Shown here piece after piece: positions 16,027 through 24,258 of a stretch of DNA of 64,000 bases. Origin of the DNA: Streptomyces roseoverticillatus (GTDB lineage Bacteria > Actinomycetota > Actinomycetes > Streptomycetales > Streptomycetaceae); assembly GCF_000719265.1 (NCBI RefSeq), contig NZ_JOFL01000006.1:372001-436000 (forward strand), read 5' to 3'. How positions within the stretch are numbered: position 1 is the stretch's first letter; every line of letters begins with the position of its first letter. The notes below the pieces were generated by a model. That model saw only the letters and a program-made list of their open reading frames with translations. It was not told the DNA's origin and ran no database searches. The position numbers and the translations under genes were made by a program.

Positions 16027-16050
16027 TAACAAACCGGATATCCTGTTTGT
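16027..16050. promoter_or_regulatory. ARE-like operator downstream of the receptor gene
   Basis: Near-perfect palindrome taacaaaccggatatcctgtttgt. Read on the minus strand it fits the ARE consensus at about 13 of 16 defined positions. It lies between two converging genes, 242 bases past the receptor stop, with no obvious gene to control. The surrounding 435-base gap (15786-16220) has no convincing ORF; a 20-codon frame from ATG 16071 lacks a ribosome site. Confidence 0.65.
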
Positions 16051-16153
16051 CAAGGGTGAACGACTTTCCATATGCGCTTCACCTGGGTGGATGCCCTGCG
16101 GGCCCAGGGGATGGAAGGGTGGATTCCGGGGTGAATTCCCCGGGCATGGCGAA

Positions 16154-16176
16154 GGCCCGCAAGGTACTTGCGGGCC
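16154..16176. terminator. bidirectional terminator hairpin
   Basis: 9-bp perfect stem ggcccgcaa (16154-16162) with ttgcgggcc (16168-16176), loop ggtac. It is placed between the two converging TetR genes. Confidence 0.6.
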
Positions 16177-16220
16177 TGAGGGCGGCGGCGCGCCGCCGCC
16201 TGGTGCTGCTGTCGGGGTCA

Positions 16221-16898
16221 TCAGCCGCCGGGCGCGTGGGCCGTGGCGAACTGTGCAGGGGCGGGCCCGGTCGCGTTGATGACCGCTTCCGTGCCCGCGG
16301 CCTGAAGCTGCGTCAGCGCCTTGGGGGTGGCCAGCTGCGGCAGGAGGGTGTGCCAGAGGCCGGTGAGGGTGGGGCGCGAGAGCCAGTTGTGGTCCTGGCG
16401 GGCCAGGGCCTCGAAGCCCGCGGTCGCCCCGACGACCGTGGCCGTCAGCTCCTCCTGCGCCGCGTGGAGCGGCGTCTGCCCGTGGGCCGCCGAACGCTCC
16501 AGCGTGCGGCGTACGCATTCCAGCCACTCCTGGTGCAGATTCACCTCTGAGTGGTGTGCGGTACGGCAGTTGAGGTGAAAACCGGCGCGCACCACGACGT
16601 CCCGGCGCAGCTGCTGGGCGATGACGTGCGAGGAGTCGACGAGCGCCTGCAGGGGGGAGGGGCTCTTGCGGCGGGCGTGCCGGGCCAGGGCGTGCAGGGT
16701 CCTGGTGGCCTCGGACTCGACGGCGGCCGCCATGGCCGCCTTGGTGTCGAAGTGGAAGTGCAGGGCACCCGAACTCACCCCGGCCCCGGCGCTGATGCCG
16801 GCGAGCTTGGCGCGCGTGTAGCCGAACTCGTCGAAGGCCTGCGCCGCGGAGCGGATCAGCGCGTGCCGGGTGTTCATGGCCCGTTCTTGCTTCGTCAC
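16221..16898 (-). CDS. second ArpA-like TetR regulator (possible pseudo-receptor)
   Basis: A 225-residue TetR protein. The GTG at 16898 follows CAGGAG (the longer frame to 16946 would begin inside the operator). The helix-turn-helix region FDEFGYTRAKLAGISAGAGVSSGALHFHFDTKAAMA parallels the first receptor, and the ligand domain ends in VINATGPAP. Compared with true receptors the recognition-helix neighbourhood is altered (VSSGALHFHF for VTKGALYFHF). That fits the pseudo-receptors that sense antibiotics or intermediates instead of gamma-butyrolactones, though ligand type cannot be read. Two ARE-like sites lie upstream, one only 40 bases from the start, implying control by the first receptor and/or itself. 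Confidence 0.85.
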   Translation of the reverse strand: MTKQERAMNTRHALIRSAAQAFDEFGYTRAKLAGISAGAGVSSGALHFHFDTKAAMAAAVESEATRTLHALARHARRKSPSPLQALVDSSHVIAQQLRRDVVVRAGFHLNCRTAHHSEVNLHQEWLECVRRTLERSAAHGQTPLHAAQEELTATVVGATAGFEALARQDHNWLSRPTLTGLWHTLLPQLATPKALTQLQAAGTEAVINATGPAPAQFATAHAPGG

Positions 16899-16937
16899 CG
16901 GGAGCTCCTGCGGAGGTTCGACAACATCATGAACACA

Positions 16938-16961
16938 TGAAACCAACTAACTGGTTTGATT
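16938..16961. promoter_or_regulatory. ARE-like operator in front of the second TetR gene
   Basis: tgaaaccaactaactggtttgatt: dyad AAACCA/TGGTTT and about 13 of 16 defined ARE positions. It lies 40 bases upstream of the GTG at 16898, in promoter position. Confidence 0.65.
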
Positions 16962-17108
16962 TCTACTTCGTGCGCCCGGAATGTGCCCCATGGTGAGCTA
17001 TCTGGCGGGCCGACTTCCTGGTGATCGGTAGCGTCGGCAGTGTGGGCGGGGCGGGGCGATGGGGCAATGATTCATGGATGTGCCGAATTGTGGCGTCCGC
17101 TCGAAGTG

Positions 17109-17132
17109 ATAAACCAGCGGTCCGGTTTGTAA
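17109..17132. promoter_or_regulatory. fourth, weaker ARE-like site
   Basis: ataaaccagcggtccggtttgtaa: dyad AAACC/GGTTT with the CGGTTTG half intact, about 12 of 16 defined positions. It lies 211 bases upstream of the second TetR gene in a 349-base gap (16899-17247) with no other gene. The segment 17150-17230 reads as a protein-like tail (GAVLSVGNLLFFAPPTAVLW then a stop), possibly a remnant. Confidence 0.5.
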
Positions 17133-17247
17133 TTTCCGGCGATCTGACGTTCGCCGCCCCGCCGGCGCGGTGCTCAGCGTCGGCAACCTGCTGTTCTTCG
17201 CCCCGCCGACCGCCGTGCTGTGGGAGCGCAGTGGCTGATCCGCGGGC

Positions 17248-17715
17248 TCAGACGCCGTCCGCCGCCGGCTCCGCGCGTCTCTCCGGCGTCGTCCCCGCGC
17301 GCTTCTTCAAGGCCTCGTTGAGTGCCTCGAAGTCCGCGACGGCGGCGGCGATGCTCCGCCGCAGGAACGGCACCAGCACCCCGAAGAACCTCTCGCTCTG
17401 GACGACGCGCGTGCCGCCCCCGTCCAGGTCGGTGAGGACGAAGCGGTGCTCCCCGGTGAAGAGTCCGGGCAGGAGGGTCCGGCCGCGCCACCGCAGCTCC
17501 TCCGCGGGGGCCGCGACCCTGACCTTCGGGTGCAACGTCATGGGCCTGCGGCCGGCCGGGAAGACCCGCAGCCGCAGCCGCCCGCCGGGCGACACCGTCC
17601 CTGACGCCTCACGGATGAAGGGATTCCACTCCCCGTAGCGCTCCAGGTCCGTCAGGATCCGCCAGACGTGGCCGGGTGTGGCGGCGATGTCCACCACGGT
17701 GGCTATTTCCCGCAT
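17248..17715 (-). CDS. SRPBCC-fold protein
   Basis: A 155-residue protein: [39 protein letters not shown] is the typical opening of polyketide-cyclase/SRPBCC proteins, followed by the [21 protein letters not shown] helix. These form a hydrophobic pocket for lipids or polyketides; the ligand is unknown. The ATG at 17715 follows an AGAGG-like site, and upstream frame sequence is repetitive and rejected. It sits beside the butyrolactone locus but has no ARE of its own in its immediate promoter. Confidence 0.8.
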   Translation of the reverse strand: MREIATVVDIAATPGHVWRILTDLERYGEWNPFIREASGTVSPGGRLRLRVFPAGRRPMTLHPKVRVAAPAEELRWRGRTLLPGLFTGEHRFVLTDLDGGGTRVVQSERFFGVLVPFLRRSIAAAVADFEALNEALKKRAGTTPERRAEPAADGV

Positions 17716-17786
17716 CGGCGTGCCTCTTCTCGTGCTGAGTGCCTCGTTGCCGCAGTTCCTCGCCGCCGCGGTTCCCGTGCCGCAGC

Positions 17787-17837
17787 TCCGCCGCGCGGAG
17801 GACCGTCCCGAGTTCCGTCGCGCGGAGGACCGTCCCG
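17787..17837. repeat. 24-nt direct repeat, two copies
   Basis: Copy 1 at 17787-17810 and copy 2 at 17814-17837 differ at one base (tccgc/tcgcgcggaggaccgtcccg). Spacing is 27 bases. It lies in the 308-base gap 17716-18023 between divergent genes (SRPBCC and YbdK-like), so it may be a tandem regulator site or a simple duplication. Confidence 0.6.
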
Positions 17838-18023
17838 CAAAGCTCAGTATTGGCCTGAACCGCCCTCTCGGCCCGTCCTGGCGGTGCGGGGGCGCCCGGG
17901 TGGATCTGGAGCGGCGGCCGTTACCGCCCGCGGCCACCGGGCACACCTGCAGCTGGCAGGTCCTTCCGGGACGCCGGGGAGCCCCTGCCCCGGTGCGGAA
18001 CGGACGAGAGGGCGGACGCTCGC

Positions 18024-19145
18024 ATGATCACGTTGGGGGTGGAGGAGGAGTACCTGCTCCTGGACCCCGTCACGGCGCTGCCCGTGCCGCTGGCGGAGGA
18101 GGTGCGGGCGGCCTCCGGCCTGCAGGCGATGACCGAGGCGCGGGAGATCAAGTCCGAGCTGCTGCAGGCCCAGCTGGAGGCCGCCACCCCCGTCTGTACC
18201 GGCCTCGCGGAGGTCGGCGGGCACCTGCTGCGGCTGCGGCACGCGGTCAGCGCGGCGGCGCAGAAGGCGGGGTGCCGGCCCGTCGCCTGCGGCGCCGCGC
18301 CGCTGGCCGGCGGGGCGCCGGTCCCGGTCACCGGCGAGGGGCGGTACCTGGCGCTGCAGGCGCAAGGGGCGCGCCTGGTGGACGAGCAGCTCGTCAACGG
18401 CATGCACGTGCACGTGGGGGTGCCCGGCCGGGCCGCGGCCGTCGGCGCCCTGAACCGGCTGCGTCCCTGGCTGCCGGTGCTGGTGGCCATGGGAGGGAAC
18501 TCCCCGCTGTGGCGGGGGAGGGACACCGGGTTCGCCAGCTGGCGCACGGTGGTCTTCGGGCGCTGGCCGGTCAGCGGCCCCCCGCCCCGGTTCGAGGGGC
18601 CGGACGACTACGACCGGCGGGTCGGCGCCCTGCTCCGGGCCGGGGCGATCATGGACACCGGCCAGCTCTACTGGCAGGCGCGCGTCTCCGAGCGCTATCC
18701 CACCCTCGAAGTGCGGGCGCTGGACGTCCAGCTCACCGTGGAGGACGCGGTCCTGTTCGCGGGCATCGTCCGCGCCCTGGTCACCACCGCGCTGCGCGAG
18801 GAACGGGAGGGCTTGCCGCTCGCGCCCTGCCCGCCGGAGATGCTGCACGCCGCGAACTGGCACGCCGCGCGCTACGGGCTGCACCGCGGTCTCATCGACG
18901 CCCACGGCCGGCGCCGCGGTCCCGGCGAGGCGGTCGGCGGCCTGCTCGCGCACATCGGGCCGGCCCTGGACGAGGCCGGGGACACGCGCGAGGTCAACCG
19001 GCTGCTGCGGCTCTTCCTCGCCCGCGGTGCCCCGGCCGACCGCCAGCGCCGCGCCCTCGCCGCGGGCGGTCTGACCGCCCTGACGGCTCTGGCGAGCACG
19101 GAAAGCCCGGAGAGCGCGGAGGACCCGGGGAGCCCGGAGAACTAG
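18024..19145 (+). CDS. YbdK-type carboxylate-amine ligase (glutamate-cysteine ligase family 2)
   Basis: A 373-residue protein opening [17 protein letters not shown], the EEE metal/ATP motif of glutamate-cysteine ligase type 2. Further marks are [46 protein letters not shown] and [15 protein letters not shown]. YbdK proteins ligate glutamate to an amine, with weak gamma-glutamylcysteine activity. In actinobacteria, which use mycothiol, the native substrate is unknown. The ATG at 18024 sits 15 bases after a GAGAGGG stretch. The C-terminal ~25 residues are a low-complexity Ser/Glu/Pro tail. Confidence 0.9.
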   Translation: MITLGVEEEYLLLDPVTALPVPLAEEVRAASGLQAMTEAREIKSELLQAQLEAATPVCTGLAEVGGHLLRLRHAVSAAAQKAGCRPVACGAAPLAGGAPVPVTGEGRYLALQAQGARLVDEQLVNGMHVHVGVPGRAAAVGALNRLRPWLPVLVAMGGNSPLWRGRDTGFASWRTVVFGRWPVSGPPPRFEGPDDYDRRVGALLRAGAIMDTGQLYWQARVSERYPTLEVRALDVQLTVEDAVLFAGIVRALVTTALREEREGLPLAPCPPEMLHAANWHAARYGLHRGLIDAHGRRRGPGEAVGGLLAHIGPALDEAGDTREVNRLLRLFLARGAPADRQRRALAAGGLTALTALASTESPESAEDPGSPEN

Positions 19146-19286
19146 CGGCATCCGCAGGTGTGTTGACTTCTCCGCACCTCCGTGGGAGAGATGACATGTT
19201 CACGTCACTCCTGCCGGTGGTCTTCCGGCAGCCCTTGTCCTCGGATCCGGCCGCCCGCCGCGGCGCCGGACGGAAGGAGCACGGCG

Positions 19287-19832
19287 ATGAGCATCCCCCA
19301 CACCCGGGCGCAGCGGAACCGCAGCAGGATGATCACGGGCACGGCACTCGCCGCCCTCCTTGCGGGGGCGGGCACCGTGCTCGGCACCCCGCCCGCCGCG
19401 GCCGCCGACGCCGTCACCGTCGGCTACACGTGCACCGGCCCCGGCGCCCCCGGCGGCGTCCAGTCCCTCCTCGTGACCGTGACCGCACCCGCCGGCGTGC
19501 CGCAGGGCTCGACCGCCGACCTGTCCGTCGAGGTCACCACCGCGCTGACCGTGCCCATCGACGTGCCCGCCCGCGCCGCCACCGGCGAGATGACCCTCGA
19601 ACTCGGCGGCGCGGCGACCGGCTCCGTGACGGCCACCGGCTTCACCAACGCCGCCGCGGTGCCCAGCGGCTCCACCGTCACCCTCACCGGCGGCACCGCC
19701 TCGGTCGGCCTCGGCACGGCGGGAGCCGCGACCGTCACGCCCGGCGCGGCCGGCGTGCACGTCTTCGGCGTGACCGTCGCTTGCGAGGTCTCCGGGACCG
19801 CACCCGTCGCGGCCACGATCGACGTCACCTGA
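19287..19832 (+). CDS. secreted beta-rich protein
   Basis: A 181-residue protein. The ATG at 19287 follows GGAAGGAG. Sec signal peptide: SRMITGTALAALLAGAGTVLG, cleavage near PPAAAA-D (~40). The mature part is Thr/Val/Gly/Ala-rich with two Cys (YTCTGPG and VACEVSG), likely a disulfide closing an Ig-like or beta-sandwich fold. I recognise the general look of Streptomyces secreted proteins annotated dehydratase or hypothetical, but assign no function. Monocistronic. Confidence 0.75.
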   Translation: MSIPHTRAQRNRSRMITGTALAALLAGAGTVLGTPPAAAADAVTVGYTCTGPGAPGGVQSLLVTVTAPAGVPQGSTADLSVEVTTALTVPIDVPARAATGEMTLELGGAATGSVTATGFTNAAAVPSGSTVTLTGGTASVGLGTAGAATVTPGAAGVHVFGVTVACEVSGTAPVAATIDVT

Positions 19833-19895
19833 CGCGGCCGGACGGACGGGTGCGCGCGGTCGTACGGGTTCACGCGGTCGCAGGGGCTCGTGCGG

Positions 19896-20429
19896 TCAGA
19901 CGGGCTTCAGAGCGGTCGCCCCGAAGGAGACGTCGAAGCGGTCGCACCAGATGCTGACGCTGGTGTAGCGCGACAGGTCCACGTCGGCGGGCACGACGTA
20001 ATTCTGGTCGCCCTTGTTCCCCTTGAGGGAGCCCAGGCTGCGGTGCGCGCCGTCGTCGAAGACGTGCCACCCGTCCTGCCCCGGCTTCACCGGGGCGTCG
20101 CTGAGCAGCACCTTAAGGTCAGGGCCGTTGCTGGTGTCGAGGTGCTCCAGGCGCAGCACGCGGCTGCCGTCGGGCAACCGGAGGATGCGCACCGACCCGC
20201 TGGTGCGGTGCTCGTGGCTGATCAGCTCACCGGTGGCCAGCGTCCGCACGCCGTCCGTGCCGCCCGGCCGCGCGGTGCCGGTGGCCACCGGCACGGACTC
20301 CCGTACGGTCTCGTTCACCCACAGCTTCCACGGCTGGAACCACACCAGTCCCGCGGCCACCGCGAGCACCCCCGCGACCAGCACCCCGATGACGGCCGGC
20401 TTGCGCAGCACCCGTCGTACACGTCCCAT
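19896..20429 (-). CDS. membrane-anchored DM13-domain protein
   Basis: A 177-residue protein. The ATG at 20429 follows GGAGG (rc of cctcc at 20435). One N-terminal membrane helix (AVIGVLVAGVLAVAAGLVWF), then a DM13 domain: LATGELISHEHRTSGSVRILRLPDGSRVLRLEHLDTSNGPDLKVLLSD, DGAHRSLGSLKGNKGDQNYVVP and SVSIWCDRFDVSFGATAL. The single Cys in IWCDRF is the conserved DM13 cysteine thought to bind a redox cofactor. It acts outside the cell; partner unknown. Confidence 0.88.
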   Translation of the reverse strand: MGRVRRVLRKPAVIGVLVAGVLAVAAGLVWFQPWKLWVNETVRESVPVATGTARPGGTDGVRTLATGELISHEHRTSGSVRILRLPDGSRVLRLEHLDTSNGPDLKVLLSDAPVKPGQDGWHVFDDGAHRSLGSLKGNKGDQNYVVPADVDLSRYTSVSIWCDRFDVSFGATALKPV

Positions 20430-20624
20430 CTCTGCCTCCGAAAAGCCGGCGTGTTCTCTCACTCCTTGGAACGCTTTTTGGCCTGTTCCGGGTCCGGGTT
20501 TCCGGTGACGAAAGTCTTACGTCCCCGTCCGCCACGCCCCGTCTGGTGGCGCTGGGGTGGCTGGGGCGGGGTGTTTCTGGTGATCTGTAATGGTCCCGGA
20601 GGCCGCGGCGGTAGGAGAACACCC

Positions 20625-21755
20625 ATGGACATCGGCGACCTGACCGACGAGATCCTCCGCGATCTGCGTAAAGAGCGCGCCTATCCGGCGGTCTCGCTGC
20701 TCGTGCCGACGAACCGGCGTTCCCCCTACAGCCCCGAGGACCCCGTCCGGCTGCGGAACACCGTCGCGGAGGCCAAGCGCCGGCTCGCCGAGGACGCCGG
20801 GGTCTCCCGGTCCGCCCGGGCGGACGTCGAGGGGCAGCTGGACACGGCCGTCGCCGGGGTGGACCTCACGCACTCCAGCGACGGGCTGCTGGTCCTCGCG
20901 GCCCCGGGCGAGCACCACGTGTGGTACCTGCCGCGCTCGGTGCCCCAGCGCGTGGTGATCGGAAAGACCTTCCTCACCCGCAACCTCGTGGCGGCCGCCC
21001 GGATGGAGGAGCCGTACTGGGCCCTGGCCGTGACCAAGGGCGAGTGCCGTCTGTGGGACGGCGCGGGCGACGCGCTCACCGAGTTCACCGGCAACGGCTT
21101 CCCCGTACGGCCCGCCCTGCCCGACCACGTGGACGCGCTGCCCGGCAAGAACTACAGCATGCCCATCCGCGAGGAGGGCGGGGTCGAGCGCGAACGGCAA
21201 TACCTGCGGTCGGTCGCCGCCGCGCTCGCGGGTGTCCTGGAGAGGCAGCCCCGGCCTCTGTACCTCGTGGGCCTGCGCGAGCTCACCGCGCACTTCAAGG
21301 AGGCCTTCCCCGGCCAGGGCGCGATCACCGCCGTGGTCGAGAACGGCAGCGGCACCGCCAAGAGCGGCCACGAGCTTCTGGAGGTGCTCCGCCCGGCCTT
21401 CGACGAGCGCCGCGAGGCGCGCCGGGGCGAGGTGCTGCGGAGGCTGAGCGACGCGCGCGGGGCCCGCCGCTACACCTCCGGCCTGGACGAGGTCTGGCAG
21501 ACGGTGCGGCAGGGCCGGGTGGCCCTCCTGGCCGTAGAGGACCACTACCAGGCGACCGTCCGCACCGACGGCAACGGCGGCCACCCGCAGGTGGTGGAGG
21601 AGTCCGCGGAGCCGCTCAGCGCGGACGCCTCCCTCATCGAGGACGCCGTCGACGAGATCGTCGAGAGCGCGCTCGACAGCGGCGCGGACGTCGAGTTCGT
21701 CCCCGACGACACCCTGGCCGAGGAACACCGCCTCGCCGCGGTCCTGCGGTACTGA
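20625..21755 (+). CDS. bacterial release-factor-like (baeRF3-type) protein
   Basis: A 376-residue soluble protein starting at the ATG at 20625 after GTAGGAGA. Segments YPAVSLLVPTNRRSPYSPEDPVRLRNTVAEAKRRL and LYLVGLRELTAHFKEAF, with a C-terminal YTSGLDEVWQTVRQGRVALLAVEDHYQA and DAVDEIVESALDSGADVEFV, match the baeRF group: bacterial relatives of archaeo-eukaryotic eRF1/Dom34 domains, proposed to act at ribosomes or in stress responses. The end VEFVPDD...LAAVLRY is the L7Ae-like part. No GGQ peptide-release motif is visible. The upstream gene is divergent. Confidence 0.75.
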   Translation: MDIGDLTDEILRDLRKERAYPAVSLLVPTNRRSPYSPEDPVRLRNTVAEAKRRLAEDAGVSRSARADVEGQLDTAVAGVDLTHSSDGLLVLAAPGEHHVWYLPRSVPQRVVIGKTFLTRNLVAAARMEEPYWALAVTKGECRLWDGAGDALTEFTGNGFPVRPALPDHVDALPGKNYSMPIREEGGVERERQYLRSVAAALAGVLERQPRPLYLVGLRELTAHFKEAFPGQGAITAVVENGSGTAKSGHELLEVLRPAFDERREARRGEVLRRLSDARGARRYTSGLDEVWQTVRQGRVALLAVEDHYQATVRTDGNGGHPQVVEESAEPLSADASLIEDAVDEIVESALDSGADVEFVPDDTLAEEHRLAAVLRY

Positions 21756-21774
21756 AGCGGCGGGCCGGCCCGGG

Positions 21775-22509
21775 TCACCGGGCGGGCCGGAACTCCAGCC
21801 CGCAGACGTGCTCGCGGGTCGTGGTGCCCAGGAGCACGAGCGAGGCGGCCTCCGCGACCTCAGGCGGCACGGCCCCGCTCCCGCCGCCCGGCTCCGCGGC
21901 GCCGTCGAGCGTGCGGAGCAGCCGGCCCAGCCCGTGCGCGTGCCGGGTGAAGACGCGCCGGCCGACCCGGCGGCCCCGCTCCCGCTGGCCTTCCAGCGCC
22001 TGCGCCGCGCCCACGTCCAGCAGCACCAGGTGCAGTTCGTGGCCCCGGCGGCCGGCCTCGCGGGCCAGCCAGCGCCGCATCCACGGGCGGCTGCCGCAGT
22101 CGTGCACCAGAACGGGCTGCCCGCTGCGCACGGCCGCCCGGATCCGCAGGAAGTGGTCCAGCCGGGCGCACGGCCGGTAGACGGCGTACGGCAGCCGGTC
22201 CGGCATGCGCGCCTGCCACCGCTCGTGGGCGGCCCGCGGGTCCACGGCGGGGGCCGCCGCCGACCAGCGGCGCATGAGGGTGCTCTTGCCGCTGCCGGGC
22301 AGCCCAGACACGACGACGACCGACCCCGCCGGGTACGACAGCACCGCCGGTGCCCGGCGGCCGGCCGCCCGCAGGTCGACCACCCCGCGGGGGCGGAACC
22401 CCGCCGCGGGCCCGGGCCCGGCCTGCGCCGCCCGGCCCGCGGGATCCGCCGGTCCGCCGGCGGGTATGCCCGCCGGGGTGCTGCTGTCTGTCGTGCCGGT
22501 CCGGCTCAC
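21775..22509 (-). CDS. AAA/P-loop kinase-like ATPase
   Basis: A 244-residue protein with Walker A in VVVSGLPGSGKSTLMRRW. Later features: HERWQARMPDRLPYAVYRPCARLDHFLRI, VLVHDCGSRPWMRRWLA (acid for magnesium) and VLLDVGAAQALEGQRERGRRVGRRVFTRH as the lid. This is the layout of zeta-toxin/polynucleotide-kinase-type small-molecule kinases. Substrate unknown. Start uncertain: GTG at 22509 is used, while a TTG at 22560 with GAAGGA upstream would add 17 residues. Confidence 0.7.
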   Translation of the reverse strand: MSRTGTTDSSTPAGIPAGGPADPAGRAAQAGPGPAAGFRPRGVVDLRAAGRRAPAVLSYPAGSVVVVSGLPGSGKSTLMRRWSAAAPAVDPRAAHERWQARMPDRLPYAVYRPCARLDHFLRIRAAVRSGQPVLVHDCGSRPWMRRWLAREAGRRGHELHLVLLDVGAAQALEGQRERGRRVGRRVFTRHAHGLGRLLRTLDGAAEPGGGSGAVPPEVAEAASLVLLGTTTREHVCGLEFRPAR

Positions 22510-22644
22510 GGTCTTGTGTCCCCTGCCCTTGGCTGCTGTCCGCGCCCGCCGCCTCGGCAACGGGTGCAGTCCTTCAGACGCCGTGGCGCACCCTGCCGGT
22601 TCACCGGACGTCCTCGCGGGTTCACCGGACCGGGGGCGAACAGG

Positions 22645-22684
22645 CCCGTGGCCGCGCCGGAGGGGATGAGGGCGCGGCCACGGG
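22645..22684 (-). terminator. terminator hairpin after the PEP mutase-family gene
   Basis: 14-bp stem cccgtggccgcgcc (22645-22658) with ggcgcggccacggg (22671-22684), 12-base loop. It lies 33 bases beyond the minus-strand stop at 22718. Confidence 0.6.
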
Positions 22685-22717
22685 CGGCCCCGGAGGGCCG
22701 GAGGGGAAGGGCGGGGG

Positions 22718-23587
22718 TCAGCGGCCGTCGGCCGCGGCGGCCAGGGGCCGGCCGTGGTGACGGCTGATGTTCTTCTCCAGCAGCGACAGGCACTCGGCGA
22801 CGCCGACGCTGCCGGAGGTGTGCTCGGGCAGCCGCCCGTCCCGGGCCTTCAGGCCCGCCAGCGCACGGTCCATGGCCGTCTGCGCGGCGAAGAGGCAGGG
22901 GGTGCTGTAGATCGCCACGTCCACGCCGAGCCCGGCCAGCTCCGGCAGCGACAGCCGGGGCGACTTGCCGCCGGCGATCTGGTTGAAGAGGAGGGGTTTG
23001 TCGCCGATGACGTCCCGGACCTTGCGGATCCACTCGACGCTGCGGACGCCGTCGACGAGCAGGACGTCCGCGTCGGTGGCCGCCAGGGCCTTGGCGCGCC
23101 GCAGGATCTCGTGCTCCTCCGTGGCGTCGGTGCGGGCGACAACCACGAGGTCGCGGCGGGAGTCCAGGACCATGTCCAGCTTGTCCAGGTACTCCTGCAG
23201 GGGAAGGATCCGCTTGCCGTCGACGTGCCCGCAGCGGCGGGGCCGCTGCTGGTCCTCCAGGATCACCCCGGAGGCGCCTGCGGCCTCCAGCTGCTGGACG
23301 GCGTGGCAGGCGGTCTCGGGGTCGACGTAGCCGTCGTCGATGTCGACGAGCAGGTGCTGCGCGGGGAAGGCGAGGCGCAGCCGCTGCACGAAGGCGACGA
23401 TGTCGGGCCAGGCGATGAAACCTATATCGGGAAGGCCGTAGTGGGAGGCCGCGAAGCCGAAGCCGGAGACGAACATGCCGTCGTAGTGCTGGGCCGCGAC
23501 GGAGGCGGAGAACATGTCGAAGATGCCGATGAGGGGAGTGGTGCCGTCCGCGGCGATGGCGTCACGTAGCCGGGCGGGGTGGTTCAC
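22718..23587 (-). CDS. isocitrate lyase/PEP mutase family protein
   Basis: A 289-residue TIM-barrel protein. The GTG at 23587 follows GGAGGG. Marks: PLIGIFDMFSASVAAQHYDGMFVSGFG, LLVDIDDGYVDPE (metal Asp residues), VILEDQQRPRRCGHVDGKRILP and VVARTDA. The Cys in RRCGH occupies the catalytic-Cys position of isocitrate/methylisocitrate lyases (KKCGH), whereas true PEP mutases lack it. A C-C bond lyase acting on a substituted malate or oxaloacetate is therefore more likely than phosphonate synthesis. No phosphonate genes are nearby. Monocistronic between two terminator-like regions. Confidence 0.8.
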   Translation of the reverse strand: MNHPARLRDAIAADGTTPLIGIFDMFSASVAAQHYDGMFVSGFGFAASHYGLPDIGFIAWPDIVAFVQRLRLAFPAQHLLVDIDDGYVDPETACHAVQQLEAAGASGVILEDQQRPRRCGHVDGKRILPLQEYLDKLDMVLDSRRDLVVVARTDATEEHEILRRAKALAATDADVLLVDGVRSVEWIRKVRDVIGDKPLLFNQIAGGKSPRLSLPELAGLGVDVAIYSTPCLFAAQTAMDRALAGLKARDGRLPEHTSGSVGVAECLSLLEKNISRHHGRPLAAAADGR

Positions 23588-24009
23588 GGGTACCCTCCGA
23601 AGACTGGTTTGGCGTCGGTTGGGCCCGCTTCGGCTGCTGTCTTTGACGGAAGCCCGCAGCCGGTGCGGGAGACGATGACCGACCGGAGGTCCCTGGGGTG
23701 CGCCGCGCGAAGGCGTGCCCCAGGGATTTTTGCTGCGCTCTGCTGCTGGTGGTGCCGGTCGGTGCCCTCGGGAGATTAGTCAAGAGATAGTCATGCGGCA
23801 ATATAGACAAGGTAAAAGCGGGTGGTGGGCGATGCATTCACGCCGACCACCCGCACCTCCGGAGCGCCGTGCGGCGCACACCCGCCCGTGCTCGCCCCGC
23901 AGCTGAGGAGCCCCTTCCGGCCTTCCGGCAGCCTCCGCGCATATGCCCGCGGATCGTCCGGATCTCGCGGGTCCGATCACCTCGTGGAGGGCCGGGTCCG
24001 CGCCGGCGT
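23588..24009. other. intergenic, 422 bases
   Basis: No convincing gene. The AT-richer patch 23775-23820 (gattagtcaagagatagtc, gcaatatagacaagg) is the most promoter-like part. Short frames here have no ribosome site. Confidence 0.35.
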
Positions 24010-24258
24010 CTAGTGCTTGGAGAGGTTCCGTGCTTCGGCGCGGCCCTTGAGCTCCAGCTGCTCGGCGAGGTCGCGCAGGGCACGGGCGCCGGCGATCTCC
24101 TCGCCGACGCGCGGTTCGTTCGGATCGCGGGCGTCCCGCGTGGAGCTGGTCCGGGCGCGGAGCTCGGTGCCGTCGCGCAGTCGCAGGAGGGCGGCGGCCC
24201 GGGTGCGGGATTCGTCCTCGTCGAATTCGATTTCTACGTGCCAGCCGGCGACCTGCAT
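24010..24258 (-). CDS. DUF1876-type small protein
   Basis: An 82-residue protein: [68 protein letters not shown]. This is the DUF1876 pattern, a dsRBD-like alpha/beta fold common in actinobacteria. Function unknown. The ATG at 24258 with GGAGG upstream fixes the start; the longer frame upstream reads through repeats. Confidence 0.88.
   Translation of the reverse strand: MQVAGWHVEIEFDEDESRTRAAALLRLRDGTELRARTSSTRDARDPNEPRVGEEIAGARALRDLAEQLELKGRAEARNLSKH

Noticed and set aside
16071..16133. 20-codon ORF just after the ARE at 16027
   Set aside because: No ribosome site and no conserved features. It remains only a possible reason for the orphan ARE.
23822..24013. 63-codon plus-strand ORF in the gap before the DUF1876 gene
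   Set aside because: No ribosome site and Pro/Arg/Ser-rich sequence with no recognisable fold.
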